A stretch of DNA of 64,000 nt from Brachybacterium paraconglomeratum (GTDB lineage: Bacteria; Actinomycetota; Actinomycetes; Actinomycetales; Dermabacteraceae), in NCBI RefSeq assembly GCF_003994255.1, contig NZ_ML133855.1, forward strand, positions 1 to 64,000, in the 5' to 3' direction. Each line of letters opens with the position of its first letter. Position 1 is the first letter of the stretch. The position numbers and the translations under genes were made by a program. The notes beneath the pieces were generated by a model that was given only the letters and a program-made list of their open reading frames with translations, did not search any database and was not told where the DNA came from. Shown one piece after another: positions 8,101-16,451 of the stretch.

Positions 8101-9600
8101 CTACTGGTACGAGACGAACCAGGGGCGCGGCTCCAGGGCGTAGGTCTCCTCCGGGGTGAACATCGGGGTGTCCTCGTCGTGGAAGTTCTTCCACGCCATG
8201 AAGATTCCGCCCGGCAGGTCCTGCTGGAGCGCGTTCCAGGTGGCGAGCTTGTCCTCGGGGGTGCCGTGCCCGTCGGCGTGCAGGGTGATCGCGAGCTCGG
8301 GACGGGAGGTGTCCACGTCCTGACGGTCCGAGATCATCGAGAGGTTGAACTGGTGCAGGATCAGCACCTTCTGCGGCAGGCCGTGCTCCGCGGTGAGATC
8401 CGCGAGCCAGGTCGAGACCTCGTTGATCTCCGCCGCGGTGACCGAGCCGATCTGCTCGAGATGCTTCTGCCCCGGCTCCAGCCGCCACTCGGCATCCAGC
8501 GCCAGGCCGACGTGCGGGGCGGTCAGCAGCTCCTCGTAGAGCTTCGCCTGGGTGAGGAAGTCGGTGGTGCCCGGCTGCAGGTCCAGCACCACGTACACCC
8601 CGGCCTCGCCCGCCGCATCGACCCACTCGCGCAGGCCCTCGACGCCCAGCTCGGAGGAGAAGTCCCCGTCGCCGCCCGGCTCCGAGGAGGCGATCGTCGT
8701 GATGATCTCGAGGGCGGGGACGACCGGCTCCTCGGCGAGCCCGTCGTACTCGGCGACCATCTCCTTGACCCGTTCGAGGGTCTGCTCGAGGTCCTGCTCG
8801 CCGAGGATCCCGAGCGAGGGCACGGCGGGGGAGCCGTAGGCCGCGATCATGCGCCGGCCGGGGAAGGCGGTGATGCCGCCGCCGGGCAGCTCTGTCGTCG
8901 TCGCCGTCCGGCCCAGCGCCTCCACCAGCGACGAGGCGTCCCCGAAGGAGTCGCCGAGCGCGAGTGCGCCCACCGAGGCGTCCTCGCCGGCCGCCTCCTT
9001 CGCCGCGGCGACGCTCTCGCTGCTGCGGCCGACGTCCCCGCCGGGCGTCTCGACGACGGAGCCGCCCGCGGCCGTCACCACGGCGCTCGCGAGCGCCTGC
9101 GCGGGCGAGGCCGCCTCCGGGTCGATCAGCAGCGTCACGGCGGCGGTCGCCTCCCCGGCGGAGACCTTCGGGAGGTCGGGGTTCTCGGCGGAGGGGTCGA
9201 TCTCGACGACCTCCCGACCGCCCCCGAGATCGCCGGGATCGACGCCCGCCGGGACGACGAGGGTGCCGGCGCCGAGCCGGTCGATCTCATCGGCGACCGC
9301 CTGGTCGATGCCCGCCAGCACCGGGGCGGGGAAGCCCTCGAGCGTCGGCAGCAACGCCTCGAGCGAGGCCTCGTCGGCGAGGACGGCGACGTCCGAGGAG
9401 GTGAACAGTGCCGCGCTCAGGGCGGCGGACGCCGCAGTGAGATCGTCGCCCGGCAGCACCGTGGTCTCGGGGGGCTCGGTGCGCTCGACGGAGAGATCGC
9501 CCCCGGTGCAGGCCGCGAGGCCGCCCGCGAGCGCGAGCACCGTCGCGCCCGCGAACGTTCGCCGGGTGATGATCGCCGGTCGTCGGTCTCGTGCTGTCAC
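8101..9600 (-). CDS. Tat-type lipoprotein with degenerate cell-wall-binding repeats and a barrel-like C-terminal domain
   Basis: 499 residues from the GTG at 9600, chosen because GAGGAGG lies upstream; a longer frame to 9783 lacks this. The N-terminus carries RR-T-F, a hydrophobic stretch and the lipobox LAAC (residue about 28), so it is exported and lipidated. Residues about 55-250 contain alternating units such as VAVLADEASLEALL and GAGTLVVPAGV that resemble cell-wall-binding repeat 2. Residues about 260-499 (VYVVLDLQPGTTDFL, VGLALDAEWRL, KVLILHQFN) look like a TIM-barrel hydrolase-type domain with acidic residues but no family I can name. Probably a surface-anchored cell-envelope protein; catalytic function is not established. 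Confidence 0.72.
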   Translation of the reverse strand: MTARDRRPAIITRRTFAGATVLALAGGLAACTGGDLSVERTEPPETTVLPGDDLTAASAALSAALFTSSDVAVLADEASLEALLPTLEGFPAPVLAGIDQAVADEIDRLGAGTLVVPAGVDPGDLGGGREVVEIDPSAENPDLPKVSAGEATAAVTLLIDPEAASPAQALASAVVTAAGGSVVETPGGDVGRSSESVAAAKEAAGEDASVGALALGDSFGDASSLVEALGRTATTTELPGGGITAFPGRRMIAAYGSPAVPSLGILGEQDLEQTLERVKEMVAEYDGLAEEPVVPALEIITTIASSEPGGDGDFSSELGVEGLREWVDAAGEAGVYVVLDLQPGTTDFLTQAKLYEELLTAPHVGLALDAEWRLEPGQKHLEQIGSVTAAEINEVSTWLADLTAEHGLPQKVLILHQFNLSMISDRQDVDTSRPELAITLHADGHGTPEDKLATWNALQQDLPGGIFMAWKNFHDEDTPMFTPEETYALEPRPWFVSYQ

Positions 9601-9787
9601 GGCCGTGACCTCCTCTGCGATGTGGGCGAATGCCGGCGATCGGGCCGGCCCGAGCCCGGGCCGGTGCGTTCGCATGGTGCCCATGCTGTCAGAGCCGCGG
9701 AGCGGCCGATGGCACGGAGATCCCCGTGTCGGATCTCCCCGGCTGGTCGTCGTTCCTCGCTGCGGACCCGATGCGGTCGGCACGCGC

Positions 9788-9840
9788 TTGCCCGACCGTG
9801 ATGCTCCGTGGTCTAATCAATCAAGACGGAAAGCGGTTGC
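9788..9840 (+). promoter_or_regulatory. Promoter with LacI-family operator for the catabolic operon
   Basis: TTGCCC at 9788-9793 and TCTAAT at 9812-9817 (18-base spacer) form a plausible promoter. The sequence GGAAAGCGGTTGC at 9828-9840 covers the expected transcription start. It has the central CG and AAGCG/GTT arms of LacI-family operators, and an identical 13-mer sits upstream of the operon at 18223. Placement over +1 suggests repression. Confidence 0.6.
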
Positions 9841-9891
9841 CGCCGCAGGGGTTGCGAGTGCGGCCCAAGGACCTCGAAGGAGAGCAGCCAC

Positions 9892-11064
9892 ATGGCAGAA
9901 CGCAGGATCGGCATCATCGTCAACGGCGCGACTGGGCGCATGGGCTACCGCCAGCACCTGGTCCGCTCCCTCCTCGCCATCCGCGATCAGGGCGGCGTCG
10001 AGATCGCCGACGGAGACCGGCTGGTGCCGGACCTGCTGCTCGTCGGCCGCAACGAGGAGAAGCTGCGCACGATTGCCGAGCGCCACGACCTGAAGAACTG
10101 GACCACCGACGTCGACGAGGCGCTCGCGAATCCGGACTACGAGGTCTACTTCGACGCGCTGGTGACGAACCTGCGGGTGGCGAACCTGAAGAAGGCGATC
10201 TCCGCCGGCAAGGCGATCTACACCGAGAAGCCCACCGCCGAGTCCTTCGAGGACGCGCTCGAGCTCGCCCGCCTGGCGAAGGGGGCCGGGGTCGTGAACG
10301 GCGTCGTCCACGACAAGCTCTACCTCCCCGGCCTGCTCAAGCTGCGCCGCCTGATCGACTCCGGCTTCTTCGGCGAGATCCTCTCCGTGCGCGGCGAGTT
10401 CGGCTACTGGGTCTACGAGGGCGACTGGCAGAGTGCCCAGCGCCCCTCCTGGAACTACCGCTCCGAGGACGGCGGCGGCATCGTCGCGGACATGTTCCCG
10501 CACTGGAACTACGTCATCGAGGAGCTCTTCGGCCGCATCGAGGACGTCTACGCCCAGACCGCCACGCACATCGGGACGCGCTGGGACGAGCAGGGCCAGG
10601 AGTACACCGCCACCGCCGACGACGCCGCCTACGGCGTCTTCCGCCTCGAGGGCGGCGCCGTCGTGCAGATGAACTCCAGCTGGGACGTGCGCGTCCACCG
10701 CGACGAGCTCGTCGAGTTCCAGGTCGACGGCACCAAGGGCTCGGCCGTCGTGGGCCTCCACGGCGCGCGCATCCAGCCGCGCGAGGCGACCCCGAAGCCC
10801 GTGTGGAACCCCGACGTCAAGGATCCCCACAACTACTACGACGACTGGATCGAGGTCCCTGACAACGCCGGGCCCGACGGCTTCGACAACGGCTTCAAGG
10901 TGCAGTGGGAGGACTTCCTGCGCCATGTGGCAGGCGCTGAGGAGGGTTCCGACTATCCGTACGACTTCCTCTCCGGCGCGCGCGGCGTGCGGCTGGCAGA
11001 GGCCGGCCTCGCCAGCTCGGCGGAGGGTCGCCGCATCTCCCTGGACCCGCTGACGGAGGCGTGA
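9892..11064 (+). CDS. Gfo/Idh/MocA family oxidoreductase
   Basis: 390 residues. The N-terminal Rossmann domain has IIVNGATGRMGYRQHLVRS (residues 7-25), and the family's EKP motif appears as YTEKPTAES near residue 113. The C-terminal alpha/beta domain follows with GGGIVADMFPHWNYVIEELF near residues 196-215. Members oxidise or reduce sugars, inositols or their acids with NAD(P). The gene is preceded by GAAGGAGA and is first in a three-gene operon with a DUF993 aldolase-like protein and a sugar isomerase. An NAD-dependent oxidation to a keto intermediate is the likely first step. It is downstream of an operator shared with the operon at 18223, so it is probably induced by its substrate. Exact substrate unknown. 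Confidence 0.9.
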   Translation: MAERRIGIIVNGATGRMGYRQHLVRSLLAIRDQGGVEIADGDRLVPDLLLVGRNEEKLRTIAERHDLKNWTTDVDEALANPDYEVYFDALVTNLRVANLKKAISAGKAIYTEKPTAESFEDALELARLAKGAGVVNGVVHDKLYLPGLLKLRRLIDSGFFGEILSVRGEFGYWVYEGDWQSAQRPSWNYRSEDGGGIVADMFPHWNYVIEELFGRIEDVYAQTATHIGTRWDEQGQEYTATADDAAYGVFRLEGGAVVQMNSSWDVRVHRDELVEFQVDGTKGSAVVGLHGARIQPREATPKPVWNPDVKDPHNYYDDWIEVPDNAGPDGFDNGFKVQWEDFLRHVAGAEEGSDYPYDFLSGARGVRLAEAGLASSAEGRRISLDPLTEA

Positions 11065-11069
11065 GAGCC

Positions 11070-12416
11070 ATGAGCGACCTGCAGCTGACCCTCCTCGGCG
11101 AGGACGGCGCCCTGCGCCGCATCCCGCTCGCCGAGGCCCCCGCCTTCGCCCGCCCCACCGCGCCGCTGCGCTCCCGCGTGGTGTACGCGGCGGTGCACGT
11201 GGTCCCGCTGGTCCACGGCGACAACACCCCCGGCGCCCCTGCCCAGATCGACTGGGATGCGACCCTCGCCTTCCGCCGCACCATGTGGTCGCGCGGGCTC
11301 GGCGTGGCCGACGCGATGGACACCGCCCAGCGCGGCATGGGCCTGGACCCCGTCGCGACCCGCGAGCTCATCACCCGCACCGCCGACGCCGCCCGCGCAG
11401 CGCTCGAGGACCCGGAGATCTCCGCCGTCTTCCCCGCCGGCGCCACGGTGAGCGACCTCGTCGTCGCCGGTGTCAACACCGATCAGCGCACTGAGCAGGA
11501 GCTCAGCCTCGACGAGATCGTCGAGGCGTACGTCGAGCAGCTCCGCGCCACCGAGCGGGCCGGCGCCGGCGCCGTGCTGATGGCCTCCCGCCACCTCGCC
11601 CGCACCGCGCGCTCCGCCGCGGACTACGAGGAGGTCTACCGTCGTGTCCTCGCCGAGGCGACCGCCCCGGTGGTCCTGCACTGGCTCGGCACCGTCTTCG
11701 ACCCGCAGCTGAAGGGCTACTTCGGCAGCGACGACCCCGCCGTCGGGGCGGACGCCCTCCTGCGCATCATCGAGGAGGACCCCTCCCGCATTCGCGGCGT
11801 GAAGATGAGCCTGCTCGACGATGCTGCCGAGATCGCCGTGCGCGAGCGCCTCCCGGAGGGCGTTCGCATGCTGACCGGCGACGACTTCCACTTCTCCCAC
11901 CTCATCGTCGGCGACGGCACCGTGACGACCGGGGCCGACGAGCAGCAGGTCCGTGGGGAGTACTCCGACGCGCTGCTCGGCGCCTTCGCCGCAACCGCTC
12001 CCGCCGCCTCCGCCGCCGTGCAGGCACTGGACCGCGGGGACGTGGACGAGGCGCGGCGCATCCTGGACGCCGCCGAGCAGCTGGGACGGCACGTGTTCTC
12101 CGCCCCGACCTACCACTACAAGACCGGGGTCGCGTTCCTTGCCTGGCTGAACGGCCACCAGCAGGCGTTCACGATGGTGGGCGGGATGCACTCCGCCCGC
12201 AGCCTCCCGCACCTCTCGCGCACCATCGAGCTCGCCGCCACCACCGGCAACCTCGAGGACCCGGTGCTCGCCGCCGAGCGCTGGCACGGGATGCTGCGAC
12301 TGGCCGGCTACGAGATCGACTCCGCCACCGACAGCGCGGCGGACTCGGGCGGGGCGACCGCCGCGAGCGAGGACGCCGCCGCATCGCGGACCGCACGGAC
12401 GGGAGACGCCGCATGA
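11070..12416 (+). CDS. DUF993 / dihydrodipicolinate synthase-like TIM-barrel protein
   Basis: 448 residues. I choose the ATG at 11070 because ACGGAGG ends nine bases upstream; a GTG at 11061 overlaps the previous stop and has no separate site. The sequence fits DUF993: RSRVVYAAVHVVPLVHGDN and MWSRGLGVADAMDTAQRGMG near the start, then a DHDPS-like barrel with VVLHWLGTVFDPQLKGYF and a candidate Schiff-base lysine in IRGVKMSLLDD near residue 245. Aldolase or lyase chemistry on a keto acid or keto-sugar is the reasonable inference; the family has no assigned reaction that I know. It begins five bases after the oxidoreductase stop and overlaps the isomerase gene by four bases (ATGA), so the three are translationally coupled. 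Confidence 0.85.
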   Translation: MSDLQLTLLGEDGALRRIPLAEAPAFARPTAPLRSRVVYAAVHVVPLVHGDNTPGAPAQIDWDATLAFRRTMWSRGLGVADAMDTAQRGMGLDPVATRELITRTADAARAALEDPEISAVFPAGATVSDLVVAGVNTDQRTEQELSLDEIVEAYVEQLRATERAGAGAVLMASRHLARTARSAADYEEVYRRVLAEATAPVVLHWLGTVFDPQLKGYFGSDDPAVGADALLRIIEEDPSRIRGVKMSLLDDAAEIAVRERLPEGVRMLTGDDFHFSHLIVGDGTVTTGADEQQVRGEYSDALLGAFAATAPAASAAVQALDRGDVDEARRILDAAEQLGRHVFSAPTYHYKTGVAFLAWLNGHQQAFTMVGGMHSARSLPHLSRTIELAATTGNLEDPVLAAERWHGMLRLAGYEIDSATDSAADSGGATAASEDAAASRTARTGDAA

Positions 12417-13294
12417 CCACGCAGGCCAGCTCGACCGCCATCGACGCCGAGGCTGCCGGCACGGTGCCCCGGCTGTCCCTGAACCGCTGGACCTTCCGCA
12501 CCACGCCGGTGCAGGAGTTCCTCGAGGCCACGACCTCCCGCGGCATCGAAGCCGTCGGCCTATGGCGCCAGGACGTCGAGGAGGTGGGCCTGGACGCGCT
12601 GCGCCGCCGTGTGGACGACGCCGGGCTGCGCGTCAGCTCCCTGTGCCGCGGCGGCTTCCTCACCGCCTCCGCCGAGGCGGACCGCGCCGCGGCGCTCGAC
12701 GACAACCGCCGTGCGATCGATGAGACCGCCGCGCTCGGCGCCCCCACCCTGGTCATGGTCGTCGGCGGCGTGGACCGCGCCGACAAGGATATCGTCGGCG
12801 CCCGGGCCCGGGTCACCGAGGCGATCACCGAGCTCGCCCCCTACGCCGAGCAGCGCGGCGTGAGCCTCTCCCTCGAGCCGATGCACCCGATGTTCGCCGC
12901 CGACCGGGCCGTGCTCTCCACCATCGACCAGGCCCTCGACATCGCCGAGGCCTCCGGCAGCTCCGCCGTCGGCGTCGTCGTGGACACCTACCACGTGTGG
13001 TGGGACCCCTCCCTCGAGCGCGCCGTCCAGCGCGCCGCGGCCTCGGATCGTCTGCTCGCCTACCAGGTGTGCGACTGGAACCTGCCGCTCGCCGCGGAGC
13101 CGCTGCACTCCCGCGGCTACATGGGTGACGGGTTCATCGACTTCCCCGCGATCACCCGCATGATCGCTGCGACCGGCTTTACCGGCGACATCGAGGTGGA
13201 GATCTTCAACGAGAACGTGTGGGCGACGCCGGCCGAGGAATCGGCGCGGATCATCGCCGAGCGGTACCAGGAGCTCGTGCTGCCGTACGCGTGA
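12413..13294 (+). CDS. Sugar phosphate isomerase/epimerase, catabolic operon
   Basis: 293 residues, xylose isomerase-like TIM barrel. Visible metal-site motifs are SLEPMHPMF (Glu), VVVDTYHVWWDPS (Asp, His), YQVCDWNLP and the C-terminal DIEVEIFNENVWA (Glu). The gene overlaps DUF993 by ATGA and ends the operon; a strong hairpin begins three bases after its stop. Together with the oxidoreductase and the DUF993 protein it would isomerise an oxidised sugar before cleavage. It is a distant relative of the proteins at 6293 and 17441 rather than a recent duplicate. Substrate unknown. Confidence 0.88.
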   Translation: MTTQASSTAIDAEAAGTVPRLSLNRWTFRTTPVQEFLEATTSRGIEAVGLWRQDVEEVGLDALRRRVDDAGLRVSSLCRGGFLTASAEADRAAALDDNRRAIDETAALGAPTLVMVVGGVDRADKDIVGARARVTEAITELAPYAEQRGVSLSLEPMHPMFAADRAVLSTIDQALDIAEASGSSAVGVVVDTYHVWWDPSLERAVQRAAASDRLLAYQVCDWNLPLAAEPLHSRGYMGDGFIDFPAITRMIAATGFTGDIEVEIFNENVWATPAEESARIIAERYQELVLPYA

Positions 13295-13296
13295 GG

Positions 13297-13371
13297 CAGT
13301 GCCCGTCCGGGGCGCCTGGAACCGGGCCACCGGGAGCCGGGGTGGCCGGGCCGTGTCCTGGACGGGCGCTG
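13297..13371 (+). terminator. Compound hairpin ending the catabolic operon
   Basis: Outer arms CAGTGCCCGTCC (13297-13308) and GGACGGGCGCTG (13360-13371) enclose an inner stem of CCACC/GGTGG type. It starts directly after the isomerase stop. The remaining bases to 13615 hold no gene or clear signal that I can see. Confidence 0.5.
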
Positions 13372-13615
13372 GGCAGCACGGTCTGGCGATATTGCCACGT
13401 CGTGCGGCTATGCGCCCGTGCAGGACCGGATGACTCCGGAGCGCAGCGGCGGCGCGCCGACGGCAGGGGGAGGGGCAGGCAGGAGCGGGCAGGTGCACGA
13501 CCAGGTGCGGGGGCCGACGCCGCCGGGGTGCCCCGTCAGGGCCTGGCTCGAGCCCGTTGCTGGTGATGGACTCGTCCGGTCCCCACCCCTTGCGCGAGGA
13601 AGGTCCCCGCCTGCC

Positions 13616-14851
13616 GTGACCACCACCCGTCCCGCCCCGTCCGCGCCGGCCGTCTCCCGGGCCCTGCCCTGGATCCTGCTGCTGCTGACGGTCTTCGGGC
13701 CCATCTCGATGGACCTCTACCTCCCGGCGCTGCCCGCGCTGACCCGGGAGCTCGAGGCCACCACCTCGATCGCCCAGCTCACCGTGACCGCCTGCCTGCT
13801 GGGCCTCGCCGCCGGGCAGTTGCTCGCCGGCCCCGTCTCCGACCAGCACGGACGGCGCCGCATCCTGCTGATCGGCGTCGCCGCCTATGTGCTCACCTCG
13901 ACCCTGTGCGCGCTGAGCCCCAGCATCGAGGTGCTGGTCGCGGCCCGCTTCGTGCAGGGCCTCGCCGGCGGCGTCGGCATCGTCATCGCCCAGGCCGCAG
14001 GGCGCGACATCTTCGACGGCCGCGAGCTGATCCGCTTCTACGGCCGCCTCGCGGTCGCCGGGCCCACCGCCGCGATCGTCGGCCCGATGATCGGCGGGCT
14101 GCTGAACACGTTCATGGACTGGCGCGGCCTGTTCGGCTTCCTCGCCGTGGTGGGTCTCGCGCTGCTGCTCATGGCCGCGACGATGTTCACCGAGACGCTC
14201 CCGCCCGAGCGCCGCACCGCCGGCGGGCTGCGCCGCACCGGCGCCGCGCTGCGGGTGCTGGGCGCGGATCGGGTGTTCGTCGGCGCAGTCCTCTCCCAGG
14301 GCTTCGTCTACGCGGCGATCTTCTCCTATCTCGCCGGATCCACCTTCGTGCTCCAGGAGATCTACGGCCTGTCCCCGCAGTGGTACGCGGCCGCGTTCGC
14401 CCTGAACTCCGCCGGAGGAGTGTTCTTCGGCTGGCTGGGCGGCCGCACCGCCGAGCGATGGAACGTCCACGGCGCGCTGTTCCTCGGCATCGCGCTGACC
14501 GGCACCGGTTGCCTCGGCCTGCTCCTGGCGGGACTCGTGCCGATGCCGCTCGCGGCGGTGATCGCCTCGCTGTTCCTGCTCGCCTCGGGCGCGCAGTTCT
14601 CGTCCCCCGCGGGCACCACCCTCGCGCTGTCCGAGTATCCGCAGATGGCCGGCACCGCGGGCTCGATCCTCGGCACCGCCCGTTTCGGTCTCGGCGCGCT
14701 CGCCGCCCCCTTCGTAGGGATCGCCGGTTCGCTGAGCATCCTGCCGCTGGGGGTGATCACCACCGGCGCCGCAGTGCTCGCCGCGGCCGGTGCGCTGCTG
14801 ACGCTGCGCCGTCGCGCCCCCGAGGACATGGTGCACGCCGCGACGGCCTGA
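13616..14851 (+). CDS. MFS transporter, Bcr/CflA drug-resistance family
   Basis: 411 residues from the GTG at 13616, giving the usual Bcr/CflA length of about 400; the open frame extends upstream to 13418 through non-coding-like sequence. The family signature GPISMDLYLPALPAL lies in helix 1, and GPVSDQHGRRRILLIG between helices 2 and 3 is the MFS loop motif. Twelve membrane segments are predicted. It would be a proton-driven exporter in the inner membrane. AGGAAGG lies about 13 bases upstream, a rather long spacing, so the start is uncertain. It follows the catabolic operon on the same strand, but a terminator-like hairpin separates them; a role in uptake or efflux of the pathway's substrates is possible but unproven. 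Confidence 0.85.
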   Translation: MTTTRPAPSAPAVSRALPWILLLLTVFGPISMDLYLPALPALTRELEATTSIAQLTVTACLLGLAAGQLLAGPVSDQHGRRRILLIGVAAYVLTSTLCALSPSIEVLVAARFVQGLAGGVGIVIAQAAGRDIFDGRELIRFYGRLAVAGPTAAIVGPMIGGLLNTFMDWRGLFGFLAVVGLALLLMAATMFTETLPPERRTAGGLRRTGAALRVLGADRVFVGAVLSQGFVYAAIFSYLAGSTFVLQEIYGLSPQWYAAAFALNSAGGVFFGWLGGRTAERWNVHGALFLGIALTGTGCLGLLLAGLVPMPLAAVIASLFLLASGAQFSSPAGTTLALSEYPQMAGTAGSILGTARFGLGALAAPFVGIAGSLSILPLGVITTGAAVLAAAGALLTLRRRAPEDMVHAATA

Positions 14852-14961
14852 CGCCCGCGGCGCACTGAGGCGGATCCTCCGCCGCGCGGGCCGGGGAGCG
14901 GCGAGGGCGAGGCGATCGTCGGGCGTCCATCGCCCAGTGCGCCCGACGCGGGGCCCGGCGC

Positions 14962-15090
14962 TCAGCTCCGCTTCCAGTACGCCAGCGAGTGCACACGCTC
15001 CTTCGGCAGTCCCAGCTCGCGACGCAGCGCCCCGGTGAGCCGGCGCGTCGGCACCCCCTCGAGGGCGACCATGACGCTCGTCCCCTCGGA
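14962..15090 (-). pseudogene. C-terminal remnant of a siderophore-interacting-type flavoprotein
   Basis: The minus strand encodes about 40 residues ending GALRRELGLPKERVHSLAYW plus a few residues and a stop. This matches the C-terminal helix and Tyr-Trp ending of siderophore-interacting (FAD ferric reductase) proteins as I remember them. No N-terminal or flavin-binding part is present; the upstream side runs directly into the end of the LacI gene. I read it as a truncated leftover. It could instead be chance similarity in a short frame. Confidence 0.42.
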
Positions 15091-15127
15091 CCTCACCTCA
15101 TCCCCGAGGCGGTCATGTGTCGCCCGG

Positions 15128-16228
15128 TCAGCGAGGTGCGATCCCCGTCGATTCGCGCAGCGCCACGTCTCCGCGCACCCGCACCTCGCGCACCCCGTCG
15201 GCCGAAGGGTCCTCGCTGGAGCCGCTCGCGGCCTCCGCATCGTCCGCCGACCGGTGCGCGGGGGTGACGCCCTCGAGCACCCATGCCGCCGCCTGTGCGG
15301 CCATCTCCGACAGCGGCAGCGCGATCGTGGTCAGCGAGGGGTTCGCGTCCGCCGCGGCGGACACCCCGCCGAAGCCGGCGACCGCGACCTGGCCGGGCAC
15401 GTCCAGGCCGCGGCGGCGCAGCTCGCCGAGCGCGCCGAGGGCCATCACGTCGGCCGGGGCGAACAGGCACAGCGGGCCCTGCCCGGAGCCGCCGGCTCCC
15501 TCGAGATGCTCCTGGATGCGGGCGGCGAGCTCGAGCCCGCCGTCGCGGGTGAGGTCCGCGGCGATGCTCAGCTCGGGCTCGATCCCCGCCTCCGTCAGCG
15601 CGGCGATGAAGCCGCTGGTGCGGGAGCCGGCCGAGGGGATGCCGGCGATGCCCTCGACCACGGCGAAGCGCCGATGGCCCTCGACGACCAGGGCGGTGGC
15701 GAGCTCGTGGGAGTCCGCGGCGTCGTCGGAGATGATCGTGCGGCCGACGCCCAGGGACTGGCCCAGCCCCACGACCTTCCCGCCGTTGCGCTCGAAGCCC
15801 TGCAGCAGCGTGCTGATCGCGGTGTCGTCCTCGGTGCCGTAGCGATGCGTGCCCACCAGCACGAGCGCGTCGACCTGCTGGGCGATCAGGGAGCGCAGCG
15901 CCCGCACCTCGGTGTCGATCCGGCGATCGGTCTGCGTGAGCAGCACCTGGGACTGCGAGGCGAACAGCTGCTGCTGGATCTCGCCCGCGATGGTCGCGAA
16001 GTACGGATCGGCGAGGTCGTGCACGACCAGTCCGATCAGCCCCGAGCGGGAGCGGGCCAGGGCCTGGGCCTGGGCGTTGGGGACGTAGCCGAGGCGGTCC
16101 GCGGAGGCGCGCACCCGTTCGGCGACCTCCTTGCCGGGCACGCGGGCCGAGCCGTTGAGGACGCGGGAGGCGGTGGCGAGCGAGACGCCCGCATCCTGGG
16201 CGACGTCGCTGAGGCGCACGGCGGGCAT
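15128..16228 (-). CDS. LacI-family transcriptional regulator, likely of the catabolic locus
   Basis: 366 residues. The N-terminal helix-turn-helix is typical: RLSDVAQDAGVSLATASRVL (residues 5-24), followed by the hinge-helix region NAQAQALARSRSGLIGLVV. The rest is a periplasmic-binding-protein-like sensor domain. GAAGGAG lies seven bases before the ATG. It is downstream of and codirectional with the operon 18223-16452, and between the two operons that carry the identical operator GGAAAGCGGTTGC. Its own upstream region has a related CG-centred palindrome (16355-16369). It is therefore the best candidate for a repressor controlling both catabolic operons and itself, released by a sugar-type ligand. 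Confidence 0.9.
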   Translation of the reverse strand: MPAVRLSDVAQDAGVSLATASRVLNGSARVPGKEVAERVRASADRLGYVPNAQAQALARSRSGLIGLVVHDLADPYFATIAGEIQQQLFASQSQVLLTQTDRRIDTEVRALRSLIAQQVDALVLVGTHRYGTEDDTAISTLLQGFERNGGKVVGLGQSLGVGRTIISDDAADSHELATALVVEGHRRFAVVEGIAGIPSAGSRTSGFIAALTEAGIEPELSIAADLTRDGGLELAARIQEHLEGAGGSGQGPLCLFAPADVMALGALGELRRRGLDVPGQVAVAGFGGVSAAADANPSLTTIALPLSEMAAQAAAWVLEGVTPAHRSADDAEAASGSSEDPSADGVREVRVRGDVALRESTGIAPR

Positions 16229-16354
16229 CGGGGGCTCCTTCGTGGTGAGGCGGTCCTCCCGTCGGCGATCGTCCGGGCGGTGCGCACCGGAGCGGTCCGT
16301 CGGGGCCGACGGGTGGGTCCGGCAGGGCTGCCGGGGAGGGCCGACGAGTGGGGT

Positions 16355-16369
16355 GGGAAACGCTGTCCC
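16355..16369. promoter_or_regulatory. Candidate autoregulatory operator of the LacI gene
   Basis: GGGAAACGCTGTCCC, an imperfect palindrome with GGGA/TCCC arms and a central CG, lies about 130 bases upstream of the LacI start. It resembles, but is not identical to, the 13-base operator of the two catabolic operons. Confidence 0.4.
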
Positions 16370-16451
16370 GGGAGGGCCAGCATAACGAGGCGATCACGGC
16401 CGCGAGGCCGGCACGGCAGGTCGGGGAGCGTGATCCCGGTCGGGATGCGGG

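Noticed and set aside
11061..11069. GTG start for the DUF993 gene
   Set aside because: It overlaps the preceding stop, and the GGAGG site is placed for the ATG at 11070.
12560..14836. 758-codon open frame on the minus strand
   Set aside because: Composed of Gly/Glu/Arg-rich shadow sequence opposite the isomerase and MFS genes; no start signal or domain.
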